In this document: piece after piece, positions 10,807 to 21,564 of the stretch
Layout: the number at the start of each line of letters is the position of its first letter
How positions within the stretch are numbered: the stretch's first letter is position 1
Assembly (NCBI GenBank): GCA_905250025.1
Contig: CAJNOJ010000229.1
Coordinates: 62,001-126,000 of the forward strand
From: Adineta ricciae
Lineage: Eukaryota > Rotifera > Eurotatoria > Adinetida > Adinetidae
DNA length: 64,000 bases
Direction of reading: 5' to 3'
The notes under the pieces: generated by a model
Told to the model about the DNA's origin: nothing
Database searches by the model: none
What the model saw: the letters and a program-made list of their open reading frames with translations, nothing else
Made by a program: the position numbers and the translations under genes

Positions 10807-11521
10807 AAATCTCAATGGAATTGACATTCTTGTTCAACAAGTGAAAAGAAAACAATTCGCTTTTGGTGTTCAACGATTATTATCCATGACGATCCTCTTT
10901 CATGATTAGGTTTTTTCAAACATTGATCTGAAAAGAATGTACTTCGAAGTTTTATGCGAAATAAAAGGATTGTATATATTATATGAGAACAAAGTTATAA
11001 ACTATTTGCATACTATCAGCTTTGTTTATGCCAACAACTCTCATATTAGTAGAGAGTATCAGGTTCAACGAGGGATCGGCGTTCTTCCTCGTCTTCTCAA
11101 ACAGACAGTGTCGAGCTCATCTCCAACTGCTCAAGTAAACTTAGTTCGAACTATTCGTATTTCTATTTAGTATAACATTTGGCGAAAATTAGAACTCTAA
11201 TTTCATTTGTCTGAACATTGATCTTCTCAAAAAGTTTTATCACATTGAGTAAAGAATATTGAACGCGACAAGATCGGACGTCCGATACAACTGCAACAGT
11301 TCAATATACATTTTCTAAATGATCATCAAATACAGTTTTGACTCTCAGTGTAACTGAAAAAAGAAAGTAATTTTTATATTCGGAACAGTTTTTTTTTGTT
11401 ATCTAGAAATTGCTGACGCACGTGTTATGTCAACAGTTGTTATTACTTGTTTTTTTTTCATATGAAAAATAAAGGTAGTCTTGTAGCTACAACAACTTTA
11501 AAAGACGAAATCGCCGTTAAT
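10807..11521. other. Intergenic region, no gene recognised
   Basis: About 700 bp. A 77-aa ORF at 10937-11170 has no recognisable domain and no partner elsewhere in the window. A long T tract lies just before 11460, upstream of the next gene. Confidence 0.35.
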
Positions 11522-12826
11522 ATGGTAAGATCGGAACACTTTATTTATGTAGCTTTGGGCACCTTGGGAACATATTTGTTGAGTGCAAAGCTCCACAGAG
11601 TCAAAACCGAATATCAAAGTTATTTTTCTCAATTGAATTTAAAACTAAAAGAACGATACAGTGGAGCTAGTGCGGCCATCATTGATCTGGATAGATTGGA
11701 CGCAAATGTACGCTTCATTCGAAACAAATTGGATAGTGAATACAAACTGAGACTAGTCACTAAATCATTACCTTCATTAGATCTCTTGAAGTATCTACTA
11801 GAAACAACTCAGACGAACAGATTAATGGTTTTCTCTGAGCCGTTTATTATTGAAATATTAACGAACATGGAGTTTGATTCACTTGATATACTGTTGGGCA
11901 AACCATTATCTGTGGATGCTTTCTCAAGGTTAACTGCTTATCGTGGCTGGACTAGTATTCATTGGTTGATTGATACAAAGGAACGATTAAATCAATATTT
12001 GTTCTATGCACAAAGAGGGAATCTACGAATCAAAATTAGTTTAGAAATTGACATTGGTCTACATCGAGGCGGATTCGAGACGATAGAAGATTTTACTGAG
12101 GTAGTAAAGATCATTCAACAAAACAGTCGATTTCTGGAATTAACTGGTCTTATGGGATATGATGGACATGTGCCCTACGTGCCTTTTTATATTAATAAAC
12201 AAAAAGCTATTCGAAAGGCATTTATCAAAATGCAAAACCGTTATCGACGATTTGTTGATGAACTGAAGAAACACTATGATGCTGAAGCTATCAGAAATAT
12301 GACCTTCAATAGTGGTGGAAGTCACACTTACTTCAACTATTCCGACGTCAAAAGCAGTACTCCAATCAACGATATTGCTATCGGTTCAGGCTTTGTCACG
12401 CCACAACAATTCTCCTATCTAATCAAATTGGGTCACCAACCTTCGTTATTTTTGAGTTCTCCCGTATTGAAAAAGCTTGAATCATCGAAATTACCTCATG
12501 CCGAGAAACTCGCAACATTACTCAATCTTTGGAACCCAAATCTTAGTGTATCTTACTTTACGCTTGGAGGTGGATGGCCAGGCGAATTGATTAGCCCTGT
12601 TGGTATGAGAAGAAATCATTGGTGGGATGGAAATGATCTTGGCTATTCGAATCTATTACCTAATCAATCGATTCTCAGTAGTTCAGATAAGAACAATATT
12701 CGTGTTGATGACTTTGTTTTTTATCATCCGTGGCAAGGAGATGGAATGCTGTGCTTCAGAAAACTCGTTCTTTATCGACAAGCCGGTTTTGTTGGAGAAT
12801 GGAGCACTTTCAACGGAGGAAACTAA
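11522..12826 (+). CDS. Fold-III PLP enzyme, D-serine dehydratase/D-threonine aldolase-like
   Basis: Start chosen at ATG 11522 (MVRSEHFIYVALG), which gives a hydrophobic N-terminal anchor; an in-frame ATG at 11462 is the alternative. The product is 434 aa. Features of the alanine-racemase-like N-terminal barrel are visible: AAIIDLDRLDANV, then the probable PLP lysine in RLVTKSLPS, a LEIDIGLHRGG strand, GLMGYDGHV, and NSGGSHTY before an IAIGSG loop. The C-terminal domain has YHPWQGDGMLCF, placed like the metal-binding His/Cys of D-serine dehydratases. The substrate is not decidable. Intronless; bacterial-type origin is possible but untested. The last 143 bp of the gene are repeated after the n at 12834. 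Confidence 0.65.
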   Translation: MVRSEHFIYVALGTLGTYLLSAKLHRVKTEYQSYFSQLNLKLKERYSGASAAIIDLDRLDANVRFIRNKLDSEYKLRLVTKSLPSLDLLKYLLETTQTNRLMVFSEPFIIEILTNMEFDSLDILLGKPLSVDAFSRLTAYRGWTSIHWLIDTKERLNQYLFYAQRGNLRIKISLEIDIGLHRGGFETIEDFTEVVKIIQQNSRFLELTGLMGYDGHVPYVPFYINKQKAIRKAFIKMQNRYRRFVDELKKHYDAEAIRNMTFNSGGSHTYFNYSDVKSSTPINDIAIGSGFVTPQQFSYLIKLGHQPSLFLSSPVLKKLESSKLPHAEKLATLLNLWNPNLSVSYFTLGGGWPGELISPVGMRRNHWWDGNDLGYSNLLPNQSILSSSDKNNIRVDDFVFYHPWQGDGMLCFRKLVLYRQAGFVGEWSTFNGGN

Positions 12827-12984
12827 TGAAAGCNCAGATAAGAACAATATTCGTGTTGATGACTTTGTTTTTTATCATCCGTGGCAAGGAGATGGAATGC
12901 TGTGCTTCAGAAAACTCGTTCTTTATCGACAAGCCGGTTTTGTTGGAGAATGGAGCACTTTCAACGGAGGAAACTAATGAAAGC
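12684..12984. repeat. Exact 150-bp direct repeat flanking an assembly n
   Basis: Bases 12684-12833 and 12835-12984 are identical and are separated only by the n at 12834. The repeat contains the 3' end and stop of the PLP-enzyme gene. An exact copy on both sides of a one-base gap is the signature of two overlapping contig ends that were joined without being merged. Confidence 0.9.
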
Positions 12985-13067
12985 AAGGGATTGTATATCG
13001 ATTTATTCAGAACCTTTCTTGATTATTATGAGCATTAAGATCAAATTTTTTAAAAGTAAAGAGTTCA

Positions 13068-14984
13068 TTATTCTGGTCGAGTACAAGCAGTGAGAAAAAC
13101 ACGAATGTAATTTGCAGCTGGTTGAAGGGTGCCAACGTCAATGCGAATTTGATATGTACCGCTGGGTAATCGTGTATTTCCTGGTTGTATGTAAGTAATT
13201 TTTTGCCAGACTTGTTGTGGTGCATTGGTTTGTGCCAGGAGAATACCTTGCGGACTGGTTAATTTGAGTGATACCTGATGACGAACAGTTTGTTTACTGT
13301 CTTCTGGCCACCATATAGCAACATCCATTCGTTTCGATCCGTATGAATCGCTTGCCGAATCAATATCGAAATTGTTTACGATGTACTGATTGGCATACAA
13401 CGTTTGCCACATGAATGTGCATTGACGCCAGCCAAGCGAGAGAAGGCCAGCACCTGTTGTATTCGTCACTTGAGGACCATTTGTAAGAGATAAAATCCAT
13501 GAATAGATGAGACCAGGTTCGGGATTAGTCGCACCGTAACTAATCAATTGCTTTTTTAGGAGATAGGCTGCACCGGTGACGATCGGTGTTGAGACTGACG
13601 TTCCATCGACTGTCCAGAAACCGTTGTTACTGCCATTATTATTAGTCGGACACCAATTTCCAATACCACCGCATCCATTGTAAGCTGTACAAAGGCCAGA
13701 TGGAGCTTGAAGATCAGGCTTGATTCGTCCATCGGAAGTTGGTCCTGACGCTTGATATGTAGCTGTATGAGTTAAATTAAGTAGATCGACCGCTCCAATG
13801 GTCAGAACTTTACTGGAATGAGCTGGTGCTTTTTGTTGACCTTGTGTTGCATCATTACCTGATGCAACAAAGATAATAGCTCCTAAATCAGTAGCAGCAT
13901 CGACAGCATGCGTAACCTCACATGACGATTGGTTCAAACAATTCGTATACAATGATAAATTGATAATTCGATCTCCATTAGCTAACGCCGCCTGAATAGC
14001 AGTCACAATCCATGTGCTATTCAAATAAGTTGTGCAGGTTGATGTACCGGCTGAATGTGATGTTTGAACTACCTTATAAGAATTGATGCAAGCTGGTGAC
14101 ATTCCATGTAAAGAATCTCCTGCATTTGAATTAGCTGAAATAATACTAGCGACAGTAGTTCCATGTGAAAGGCAGTCATCATCAACATCGTATTGAGTTG
14201 GATTTATACTTGCATCTGCACACGAAGATCCTCCATAAATACAATCAAGCGTTAGATTGATTCGATTTGGCGAATTGAATACTGTATGTGTTTTTCGTAC
14301 ACCTGAATCGATGACGGCTATACATCCTTGAAGATTGTTAAGTGAAGCTTGAGCATTGTAAAGCCAATCGCTGCCAACAGCTTGACGTGCAACACCCAAA
14401 TCTTGTAAACCCCAAACACCACCTTGTTCATGACCAGGATGAAGAAGAATATAATGTTGTTCTTGTTCTTGTGCATATCGTCGGGCGTGTTCTAGAGGCA
14501 TTTTGACAAACATGGAATTTGTAAGCCAGAACTCATTTAATATTTCAGCTCCATAGTCGTTGATGAGTTTCTGACGCCGTTCAGCATTTGTCGGCTCTCG
14601 ATGGGTATTCAATGCTGAAAGGTATTGTGAGAAATTGTCGAATGTTGAGTAATGGTCAGGGAACGGTTGGTGTTCACGAAAAAGTATATGTACGTCAACA
14701 TCAGTCTTATCATTAGGACTGTCGAACAGTTCTCGAAGAGTGGAATGAATTTGTGGTTGGTGAACAAGAATTGCTTGTCTCTTTCGTCGCCGCTTTCCAA
14801 TTTGATCTTTGGGTTGCGGTGCTGAACTAAGAATCGCTGCAGCTCCTCCATTAGGATTCAATAAACCATTGGAAAGATCTTGATTTTTAACAATAATTTG
14901 GCCACCGTTGAGCGGAGATTGGCCGTAGATGGTTAAAGGAATGATTAACAATAAGGCAAATATTGCTGCTACTTGCATCATCAT
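13068..14984 (-). CDS. Secreted subtilisin-like serine protease (S8) with furin-type site
   Basis: Intronless. First ATG at 14984 (MMMQVAAIF), 638 aa. A signal peptide spans about residues 1-21. A propeptide region contains the polybasic site KRRRKRQ near residue 70, then an inhibitor-like segment. The catalytic domain shows Asp226 (AVIDSG), His274 (LSHGTT), oxyanion Asn377 (ASGND) and Ser465 (GTSVSTP). Several Cys in the insert 435-446 suggest disulfides. A C-terminal beta-rich region of about 120 aa resembles a P/pre-peptidase C-type domain. All catalytic residues are present, so an active extracellular protease is likely. Nearest families are bacterial and protist S8A proteases; substrate unknown. 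Its 3' end faces the repeated end of the PLP-enzyme gene. Confidence 0.9.
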   Translation of the reverse strand: MMMQVAAIFALLLIIPLTIYGQSPLNGGQIIVKNQDLSNGLLNPNGGAAAILSSAPQPKDQIGKRRRKRQAILVHQPQIHSTLRELFDSPNDKTDVDVHILFREHQPFPDHYSTFDNFSQYLSALNTHREPTNAERRQKLINDYGAEILNEFWLTNSMFVKMPLEHARRYAQEQEQHYILLHPGHEQGGVWGLQDLGVARQAVGSDWLYNAQASLNNLQGCIAVIDSGVRKTHTVFNSPNRINLTLDCIYGGSSCADASINPTQYDVDDDCLSHGTTVASIISANSNAGDSLHGMSPACINSYKVVQTSHSAGTSTCTTYLNSTWIVTAIQAALANGDRIINLSLYTNCLNQSSCEVTHAVDAATDLGAIIFVASGNDATQGQQKAPAHSSKVLTIGAVDLLNLTHTATYQASGPTSDGRIKPDLQAPSGLCTAYNGCGGIGNWCPTNNNGSNNGFWTVDGTSVSTPIVTGAAYLLKKQLISYGATNPEPGLIYSWILSLTNGPQVTNTTGAGLLSLGWRQCTFMWQTLYANQYIVNNFDIDSASDSYGSKRMDVAIWWPEDSKQTVRHQVSLKLTSPQGILLAQTNAPQQVWQKITYIQPGNTRLPSGTYQIRIDVGTLQPAANYIRVFLTACTRPE

Positions 14985-15197
14985 CACCTTGAAAGTTGTA
15001 CACTGTATATTTTGTGTTTCTCTGTCTGTTGCACACCTGGGTTTTATACTCTGTATTTAATCATCTCATACGTCATGAATTTGAATTTAATGGTCGTCGT
15101 CATATATCATTATTTCCTTATAACAGACTCGTTTCATAAATAGCACAAAGAACAGGTATTGACCTAGCTGATCACCCACGAGAAAACTTTGAAACAG
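14985..15197. promoter_or_regulatory. Upstream region of the subtilase gene
   Basis: This is the 5' flank of the minus-strand protease gene. No motif can be assigned with confidence; a TATA-like run is present (tataccaaaa on neither strand clearly). Listed only to account for the gap between the gene and the repeat island. Confidence 0.15.
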
Positions 15198-15410
15198 ATA
15201 CCGCTGATTGCCGCGGTTTTTTCATAATGGCTGCGGTTATACCGTTGAAGGTCGCTGTGTCGAAAAGAAACCGCGGTCAACAGCGGTGTGGTGCAGTGCA
15301 ACATAAATATATCGCGGTATGTTGAAAACAAACCGCGACGTGATCACCGTTCAAGACCGCGGTTTCGAAAATACGCGGTGAAATGTAGATTAGCAGCGGT
15401 ATTTGAGAGA
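15198..15410. repeat. Cluster of interspersed (C)CGCGGT motifs
   Basis: Within about 210 bp the motif CCGCGGT or a close form (GCGGT, TCGCGGT, ACGCGGT) occurs about ten times on one strand, separated by unrelated AT-rich spacers of about 15-30 bp. CCGCGG is self-complementary. The local CpG density is far above the rest of the window. The cluster stops shortly before the n at 15431. It is not a simple tandem repeat, because the spacers differ. Confidence 0.7.
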
Positions 15411-15620
15411 CGCCATCTGCCACAAGTTTANTTAGTGGTGTATGTTCAAGACTACTGATCGATGGTTCATCTGTTCAAATCTGTATCTCGGCAAGTAAGA
15501 GAAAAATTCAGTTCATGTCTGAGGATAGCCTAAGACCATTAGAAGATGACTGTGATGGCGACTCAGTTCGAATCTGAGATGAACTGAAAGATTTTTTGCC
15601 TAATTTTGAAATTTAATGTA

Positions 15621-15740
15621 AACGCATCCAGACGCAGTTAGTTTTGAACTGCGTCTAGACACCCTATTTTGTTTCACCGTGGACGCGCTCGGTTATTTCG
15701 ATTTAGACGCATCTGGCACGCACTCGAAACGCGTTTAGAC
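15621..15740. repeat. Interspersed GACGC/GCGTC motifs with a 10-bp hairpin
   Basis: About 120 bp hold repeated forms of (T)AGACGCATC and its complement. A perfect inverted repeat lies at 15630-15639 and 15647-15656 (AGACGCAGTT and its complement, 7-nt loop). Further degenerate copies lie at 15682-15730. Function unknown. Together with the CCGCGGT cluster it makes an unusual island between two minus-strand genes. Confidence 0.6.
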
Positions 15741-16006
15741 CCAAAAAATTTTTACATGGGTAGTCATAAAGTACTTTTTCGCATAGACGAAAATATTCGT
15801 TCGTAACACTTTTGTTCGCCGATTAAATGATATGAAGAAATTACAATTAACAGAAAGGAAGTGATGCTTATCTATGTTTAATGTTCGATTGGAACAGTCG
15901 AGGAAAATGGTAGTCAAAGAAAGAAACATTCGCACCGATTCTTTATTTCATATTATATTGTTCTCTTAAAAACAGAAGGGAATGAATATTTCTCACACTC
16001 AGCAGT

Positions 16007-17750
16007 TCAATATATGTAATATTCACGATTGTTTACTTTTAACCAATCAATGAGTAAAACAGATGCTTCATCGAGATTATAAAGTGGTTCTGCTCTTGCA
16101 TTCGTCGAACATCGATGCCGATCGAGTATGAAATCGATTCTAAACTCACTTATAGTATTGAAAACAACATAGATGGTTTTGTCTAGTAACGTTGACGGAA
16201 ATACATTTATTAGAATCTGGTCATATTGACGATGGTATCCAAAACTGATTTGCAGTTTGCGTATATTGACTGTCTGTTTTAATAAAGCGTCAATAGTGTA
16301 GTCAATCGTAACATGAGAATGTTTATCAGGTTTGCTAGACAGTGAAATTTGGCGAAGATATGGTATATTAACCAGTGATGAAAGATACCAAATACGTCGT
16401 TTATAATCTGCACTATCTAATTCAAGACTTAAATGTGTTGTTCTTTGATATAAAGATCCATGAGTTTGTGCAGTCTAAACAGAAAATAACATCAGTACAC
16501 ACGGTCTCGTCTCGTCTCATCTCATCTCGTCTCATCTCATCTCTGTATAATACCTGTGCGGAGGATATAACAATCGGTATATCAGTCAATGCAAGCGATA
16601 AATGAGATACGTTATCCATCATTGCCGTCTCGTTTTCCGATGTCATGGCTAACGTCGAACACGAAGTTTGATTGTCTTTCGAATCATGAATATGGTTTGA
16701 TTGACATAGAGGTATGGAATACAGTTCAATAAGTTCACCTTTGATACATGTACAGTTAACGAACCAGTGTTTGTGTTCTAGCCAGAAAGTTGTTTGAAAA
16801 GGTGTGACGAATGCTTGAAGTTTTTGTTTAAGTGCATCCCCTGAACATTTCCTGTGAAAAGTTTGAAAGAAAAATTCGAATTTATCCAGTTCGGATAAAT
16901 TTGTTTCTATGAAATTTTCCCATTGAGAACCATCAAAAATCGAATTCTGTATGTTCAAAACACGTGTTAAACTTGATAGTTTTAAGTAATAGATTGAACG
17001 AGTAAGGGAAATTACCAGGCGAATCATTTCCATTAACATCAAATTAGATGTGATTGTCAATGTTTTAACGTGTGAAAATGAAGCTAATGTTAAATTGGAA
17101 GGAAAAGTATCGGCAAAATCATTCGTACTGAAATCTAACAATTCCAATGTGTGTAAATTCGGCAAGCAACGAAGAAGATTGAGATATTGTTTGCATGAAC
17201 ATCTTCGCAGTGCCAAATTTTGTATTGCATAATCAGTGGGCCATTGCATATTAACGATGATAAAATTCGATGTCACCATATGTAATTGACGAAGACGAAC
17301 TTTTGACAATATTGACGAATGAAGTTCGATTGTTTCATGACTAAGATTCAATGAATCTTGATGCTCGATCGATAAGTATTTGACACCGGACGGCATATGC
17401 TGTAAGAATTCAATTAAATGTTTTTCTCGGGTTCGAATCAAAGTCAATGCATAAAGTCGGGTGAAATCTTTGATGTCAAATTGAGAAAGAAACACTCCGC
17501 TAGATATTGCATCATCATCAGCAAGAATCAATGAAATTACATTTTCTGGACGAATCAAATAACCGATTCTCTTAAATTTTGCGTTGGATATGCAGCGATA
17601 ATCAAGTCGATATCGATTATAGGATTCAGTTTTCTCCTTCAAATCTCGACAGACATACCGTAGAGACCATAAAATATCTTCATAATCAAGATAATCGATA
17701 ATATGATGAATAACTTCAGGCGGAAGAGTAAGAAGCGGAGTCAATGACAT
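16007..17750 (-). CDS. F-box protein with leucine-rich C-terminal region, two exons
   Basis: Exon 1 is 17750-16554 (ATG in MSLTPLLTLPPEV), exon 2 is 16474-16007. The donor is CACAG|GTATT and the acceptor TTCTGTTTAG|ACTGC; the 79-nt intron is phase 0. The spliced product is 554 aa. An F-box occupies about residues 8-48 (LPPEVIHHIIDYLDYEDILWSL...CRDLK). The rest is a series of irregular leucine-rich segments (LRQLHMV, LPNLHTLELLDFS, LNIQ), as in expanded rotifer F-box families. The likely role is a substrate adaptor of an SCF ubiquitin ligase. The intron carries a GAGAC/GAGAT pentamer microsatellite (16502-16543); reading through it gives a false C-terminus of RRDEM repeats. Confidence 0.8.
16502..16543. 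repeat. Intronic pentanucleotide microsatellite
   Basis: A run of TCTCG and TCATC units on the plus strand, about eight units, lying wholly inside the 16475-16553 intron of the F-box gene. It happens to be open in the gene's frame on the minus strand, which can mislead gene prediction. Confidence 0.9.
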
Positions 17751-17892
17751 ATTCTCTTCTAAAATAATGTCTACTACGACATCGTGTTTGTGAAAAAGAA
17801 CAAAAAAAACACCGAATGAGATCGCTGATGAATGAATCATGCAGTTTTGTGTTCTGTGTACAAGACAACATCCTTTTATTGTTAGAAAAATG

Positions 17893-18920
17893 CTACTTTT
17901 TTGTTTTAATAGGAAAAAACTTGTTTAAACGTGTCCATGTGTTCAATCCGATCTTTTGCCCATTTTTTCCGGGTGCATGTCCAGTATGATATGTTGCATA
18001 ATCTACTTGTCCAAATTCATCCATATTATACCAAAAGACACTATTTCCTACCAATGGGCGGAATCGTAGTCCATAATTAGTTGAGTTGTCATCACAAACC
18101 AATATATCGCAAAATCGTTCGTGTAACGATCTGTTAAATGGAATGCTAATGAATTCAGTCTCGCCCATTGAACAATGCGCATGAAGATAAGTAAAAAACG
18201 TTGTTACACGCTGACCACTAGTTCTTAATCGTTCTGGGTCACTAGTCCAGTCGTAGTGAGGTCCATACTAGAACATTTTCGAAGATATTTATTTCGGAGA
18301 AATGAATGAGATGATTTACGTGTTGATCAGCGTCGTATTTCACTACTTGTAATGGTTCGATGCATTCGACATCGAGATCGCCTTGAAATTGAGCAAATCG
18401 TTGTTCGATACATTTGACAATGGGCGTATGTTGACGTTCGAGTGGTGCAGTTGTTGACGTTCGAACTTTACTACGATCGGCATTTCCATCATTAGTCAGA
18501 ATCATTGACGGTTGAAATAATGGTTCACTGACAGATACAAAAATGAATCGTTAATCAAAGCATGATTTTCTGTACGTACGCCAAATCGATTAGATGTTGA
18601 ATTTCATTTGGAGTAAGAAATTGTTCGATATAAATAATCAATGGACTTCGTTCGATCAGTCGAATAGAATACCGATGACGAGGGCATCTGTATTTGTATT
18701 CAGAAAGATTGAAATTACTGGTTATCTCAGGTATGTTGCACTCTTGTTTCGATGACATTTCTTCGTCGCGAATGTACGATTGAGCATCAATGATATAATC
18801 ATCAAGAATTCCAAGACCAAGATCGATTTTGTGTAAAATATGCCTTCGAAATTGATAGATATTGAAGAAAGCGCAAGAGAACAAAAGTCCAACGAGAATC
18901 AAACGATAAGTTCGAAACAT
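17893..18920 (-). CDS. Prolyl 4-hydroxylase-like 2-oxoglutarate/Fe(II) dioxygenase, three exons
   Basis: Exons: 18920-18580, 18527-18320, 18267-17893, with two 52-nt introns (donors GTACGT and GTAAAT); joins are phase-consistent and give 307 aa. The N-terminus has a signal-anchor (LILVGLLFSCAFF), so this is a type II membrane or luminal enzyme. The catalytic domain follows: RTSTTAPL, then VVKYDADQHYGPHYDW. The HxD iron ligands are His187 and Asp189, the distal iron His is about 277 (TYHTGH), and the 2-oxoglutarate Lys is about 288 (GQKIGLNTW). This is the domain pattern of P4H alpha and short P4H proteins acting in the secretory pathway. The exon 2/3 boundary falls exactly before the Fe-binding motif, so an ORF view hides the active site. 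Confidence 0.9.
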
Positions 18921-19121
18921 TTCCGATTATTTTGAATCAGTACTCTTTATTTCACACACATGCACATGTACTGTTTAAGTTATAAAAAGTGCAAAGTAAC
19001 GCTCACTGCTTACACGAGAACAGAACGAAAAGCAACTTAAGAGAGTTTTGTTAATCGATGTAAACATTGTCAATAGAATGTGTGCATATATATATATATA
19101 TTTCTCATTCGCAGCGAAAAT

Positions 19122-21041
19122 TTACGGTTTTGGTATGGTTCGCCGGCCAAACATAAACATTTCCGATTGTGTTTGCATGACTGACTCAGGCGAAACTATT
19201 TTTGCTGTTTGATGTGAAGGATGATATTGAACGATATCATACACTGTATAAGATTCTGGAGGTGGTAGTATTAAGTCACTCTGATCAGAAGTATTTGTTG
19301 CGATAGTACGTGTGTTACGATGCTTGCGAGGCCAATTTGGACAACTGAATGGTAATGTAAAAGTCTTTTTTTCTCCTTTATAGAAGGAGAAGAGGGACTC
19401 ACCAGAAAGGATAGCAGCAACAACAGAACAGACAAGCGCATAGAAATGTGAGAAGTGAAGCAAGGAGAGGTCCAAGCCAAAGCCATGTTGAACGACAAAC
19501 TAAATGTGGATTATGTTGATATAGAAGACAATGAAACGAGCTACCTGAAGGCGATGACGTTGATGTTGCTAATGTATTTATTGTAACATTAGTCACTTCA
19601 TCGCCATAAATGGTTGAGTCTTGCAATGAAACTATATTGGTATCCGTACTTGTCCTTTAAACAGATATGGTATTCAAAACTTTTGAATTTAATTAACTTA
19701 CTCCTCTATGTATCGTACCACTGATGTATAATCAGCAGTTGTAGTTGGCAACCTCTGACTAGCACATGGGATTGTATCTGCTCCTACTACGATAAACGAT
19801 ATGCAGTATTGATTTGATCGAACACGTTCACTACAATGAAGAAGTATTACTCTCTGTACACAGAATATTTTCCTGATTCGATTTACCTATCGACAGCTAT
19901 AGCACAGAGAAGTTGTGATCCAATTTGTATATCCGTTGGAATCCATGTTAGTAACACTGACCATGTAGATGAGGAATTTTTTTGTGTCAGAGATGATTTC
20001 GTGAGAGATGGAAATGATAATATACCGATGTCTTTGATTACTGTAGAATTTGAACATAGGTTTTCTGCTACAAGTTCAATGTATATGGTTTGATTAACAG
20101 CAACTTCACTACATTGTTCATAATGATTATTGGGACTTGTCAGGACAGGTCGATGAGAACATGACGGTTTCTCAATTACATGAATCAAAAATTGTAATGG
20201 AATGGTACTTAAAGGTGAAGTCGATATTGAACTGACGAAATCTTCGATCTAACAAGAAGTGAATAACCTAAGATTCAGTATATAAAACTATTTTTCTCCC
20301 TACCACGATAGCTGCCGCATACCAATCATTTACATTGGAACCAGTGATAAATAGTGTGCAATTGGAATAGAGTACCGTTCCAGCAGGTAATGAATTTGGA
20401 TAACATACACTGCCGCATTCATTTGCACCTTGTGCGAAACGACATTGTATGTGGTCATTGTCGGGATCGATGGCAGGTATTGGAATTAATCGTGCTATTC
20501 CTACTGGTATATCAACTGGAGAAATCATTGTAGATGCAGGTGGATTATTGAATTGGCCATTTGATCTCAATCGAAGATCGATTAGAGACAAGAAACTCCA
20601 ACCACCAGTGATCCCTATTCCAACTGGCAAAGATAATTCACGCCACTGCCCAGCTGACTGTATAACAATACAACAGGATGCATTTTCTATGTTAATTTTG
20701 TCAGAAAGTTGAAGGACTGTCATATCCAGAGCGGCCGAGTAACCAGTATATAGTGCTCGTAGTATCAGAGTCCCAAATGGGCCTGTTTGGTCACAATTTT
20801 GTGAACAATGTATTTGGATAGTATATCCAACTGTTTTTGACGGATTGTTTATCCATGAATCATTACAAGGGGTCGATATATGAGTGACTGTGTAAGTCTG
20901 CGAAAGTAAAATTGATATGGTTGATCCTGAACTGCCCAATATCTTATACGTAATCGCACCACCTCGAAAATGAACAGCTTTGGCCAAAATAAGAAGACTT
21001 GCATAAAAAAGTAAAACAATATGTCGTTTCTCGATCCACAT
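19122..21041 (-). CDS. Type I membrane protein with HFRGG-type ectodomain, six exons
   Basis: Exons: 21041-20304, 20248-19887, 19830-19702, 19654-19545, 19499-19403, 19344-19122. Introns are 45-58 nt; all junctions are phase-consistent and the spliced product is 552 aa. A signal peptide (IVLLFYASLLILAKA) is followed by VHFRGGAITYKIL, the start of an extracellular beta-rich region with paired Cys and several N-glycosylation sites. A Thr/Ser-rich stalk (about 390-450) leads to one membrane segment (GPLLASLLTFLCACLFCCC) in exon 5, with a cluster of Cys at the inner face. The cytoplasmic tail is about 80 aa with Pro and Tyr motifs (PPPESYTVYDIV). The family is not named; a receptor or adhesion role is inference. 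Confidence 0.75.
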
Positions 21042-21564
21042 CTCGTCGATCTGGATACTTTATTCACAAAAACTACAGGCTTTGTTAATTAAATACGGCT
21101 TTTTTTTCTTCTCCCATGAAATGTGTACATGTGTAGATTATCTCAAGTTTCCAACACTCGTTCCGAGAATACGTCTTTGCTTTTGCTTCAGTATTATTTG
21201 TCAAAATCTACAGCCGCACAGTTAAAACTTAATTACGGCCGAGTGAATATCAACAGAAAATGGATCGTATGTCGTCATAGTGAATTACAAGACCTCGATG
21301 TGAAAAATGAACGTTTTATTTATTAAATTTCTGATGATATAAATGTATATCTCTTTGATTACTATGGAGAAGTATAAATGACGTTATGTTGTTACCGATA
21401 GAAAAACAATATGCGTAGTTTTTCGCATAAATGTTCAAACGACATCGCTTTTTACTCTGTATTACACTTTATTAATTAAAATAAAATCATTAGAATTATG
21501 TTCGGTTTGATGCATTGACTTTCATCGAAGTGTAAAATAGAAAAGGACATTCATCAATAAGAGT
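21042..21564. other. Intergenic spacer, no gene recognised
   Basis: About 520 bp between two minus-strand genes. No convincing coding sequence or RNA was seen; a short ORF at 21123-21326 has no recognisable content. It holds the 5' flank of the HFRGG gene and the 3' flank of the receptor gene. Confidence 0.35.

Noticed and set aside
10937..11170. 77-codon ATG ORF downstream of receptor C
   Set aside because: No domain, no support beyond length.
12627..13093. Several ORFs repeating the end of the PLP enzyme
   Set aside because: Created by the exact 150-bp overlap around n 12834.
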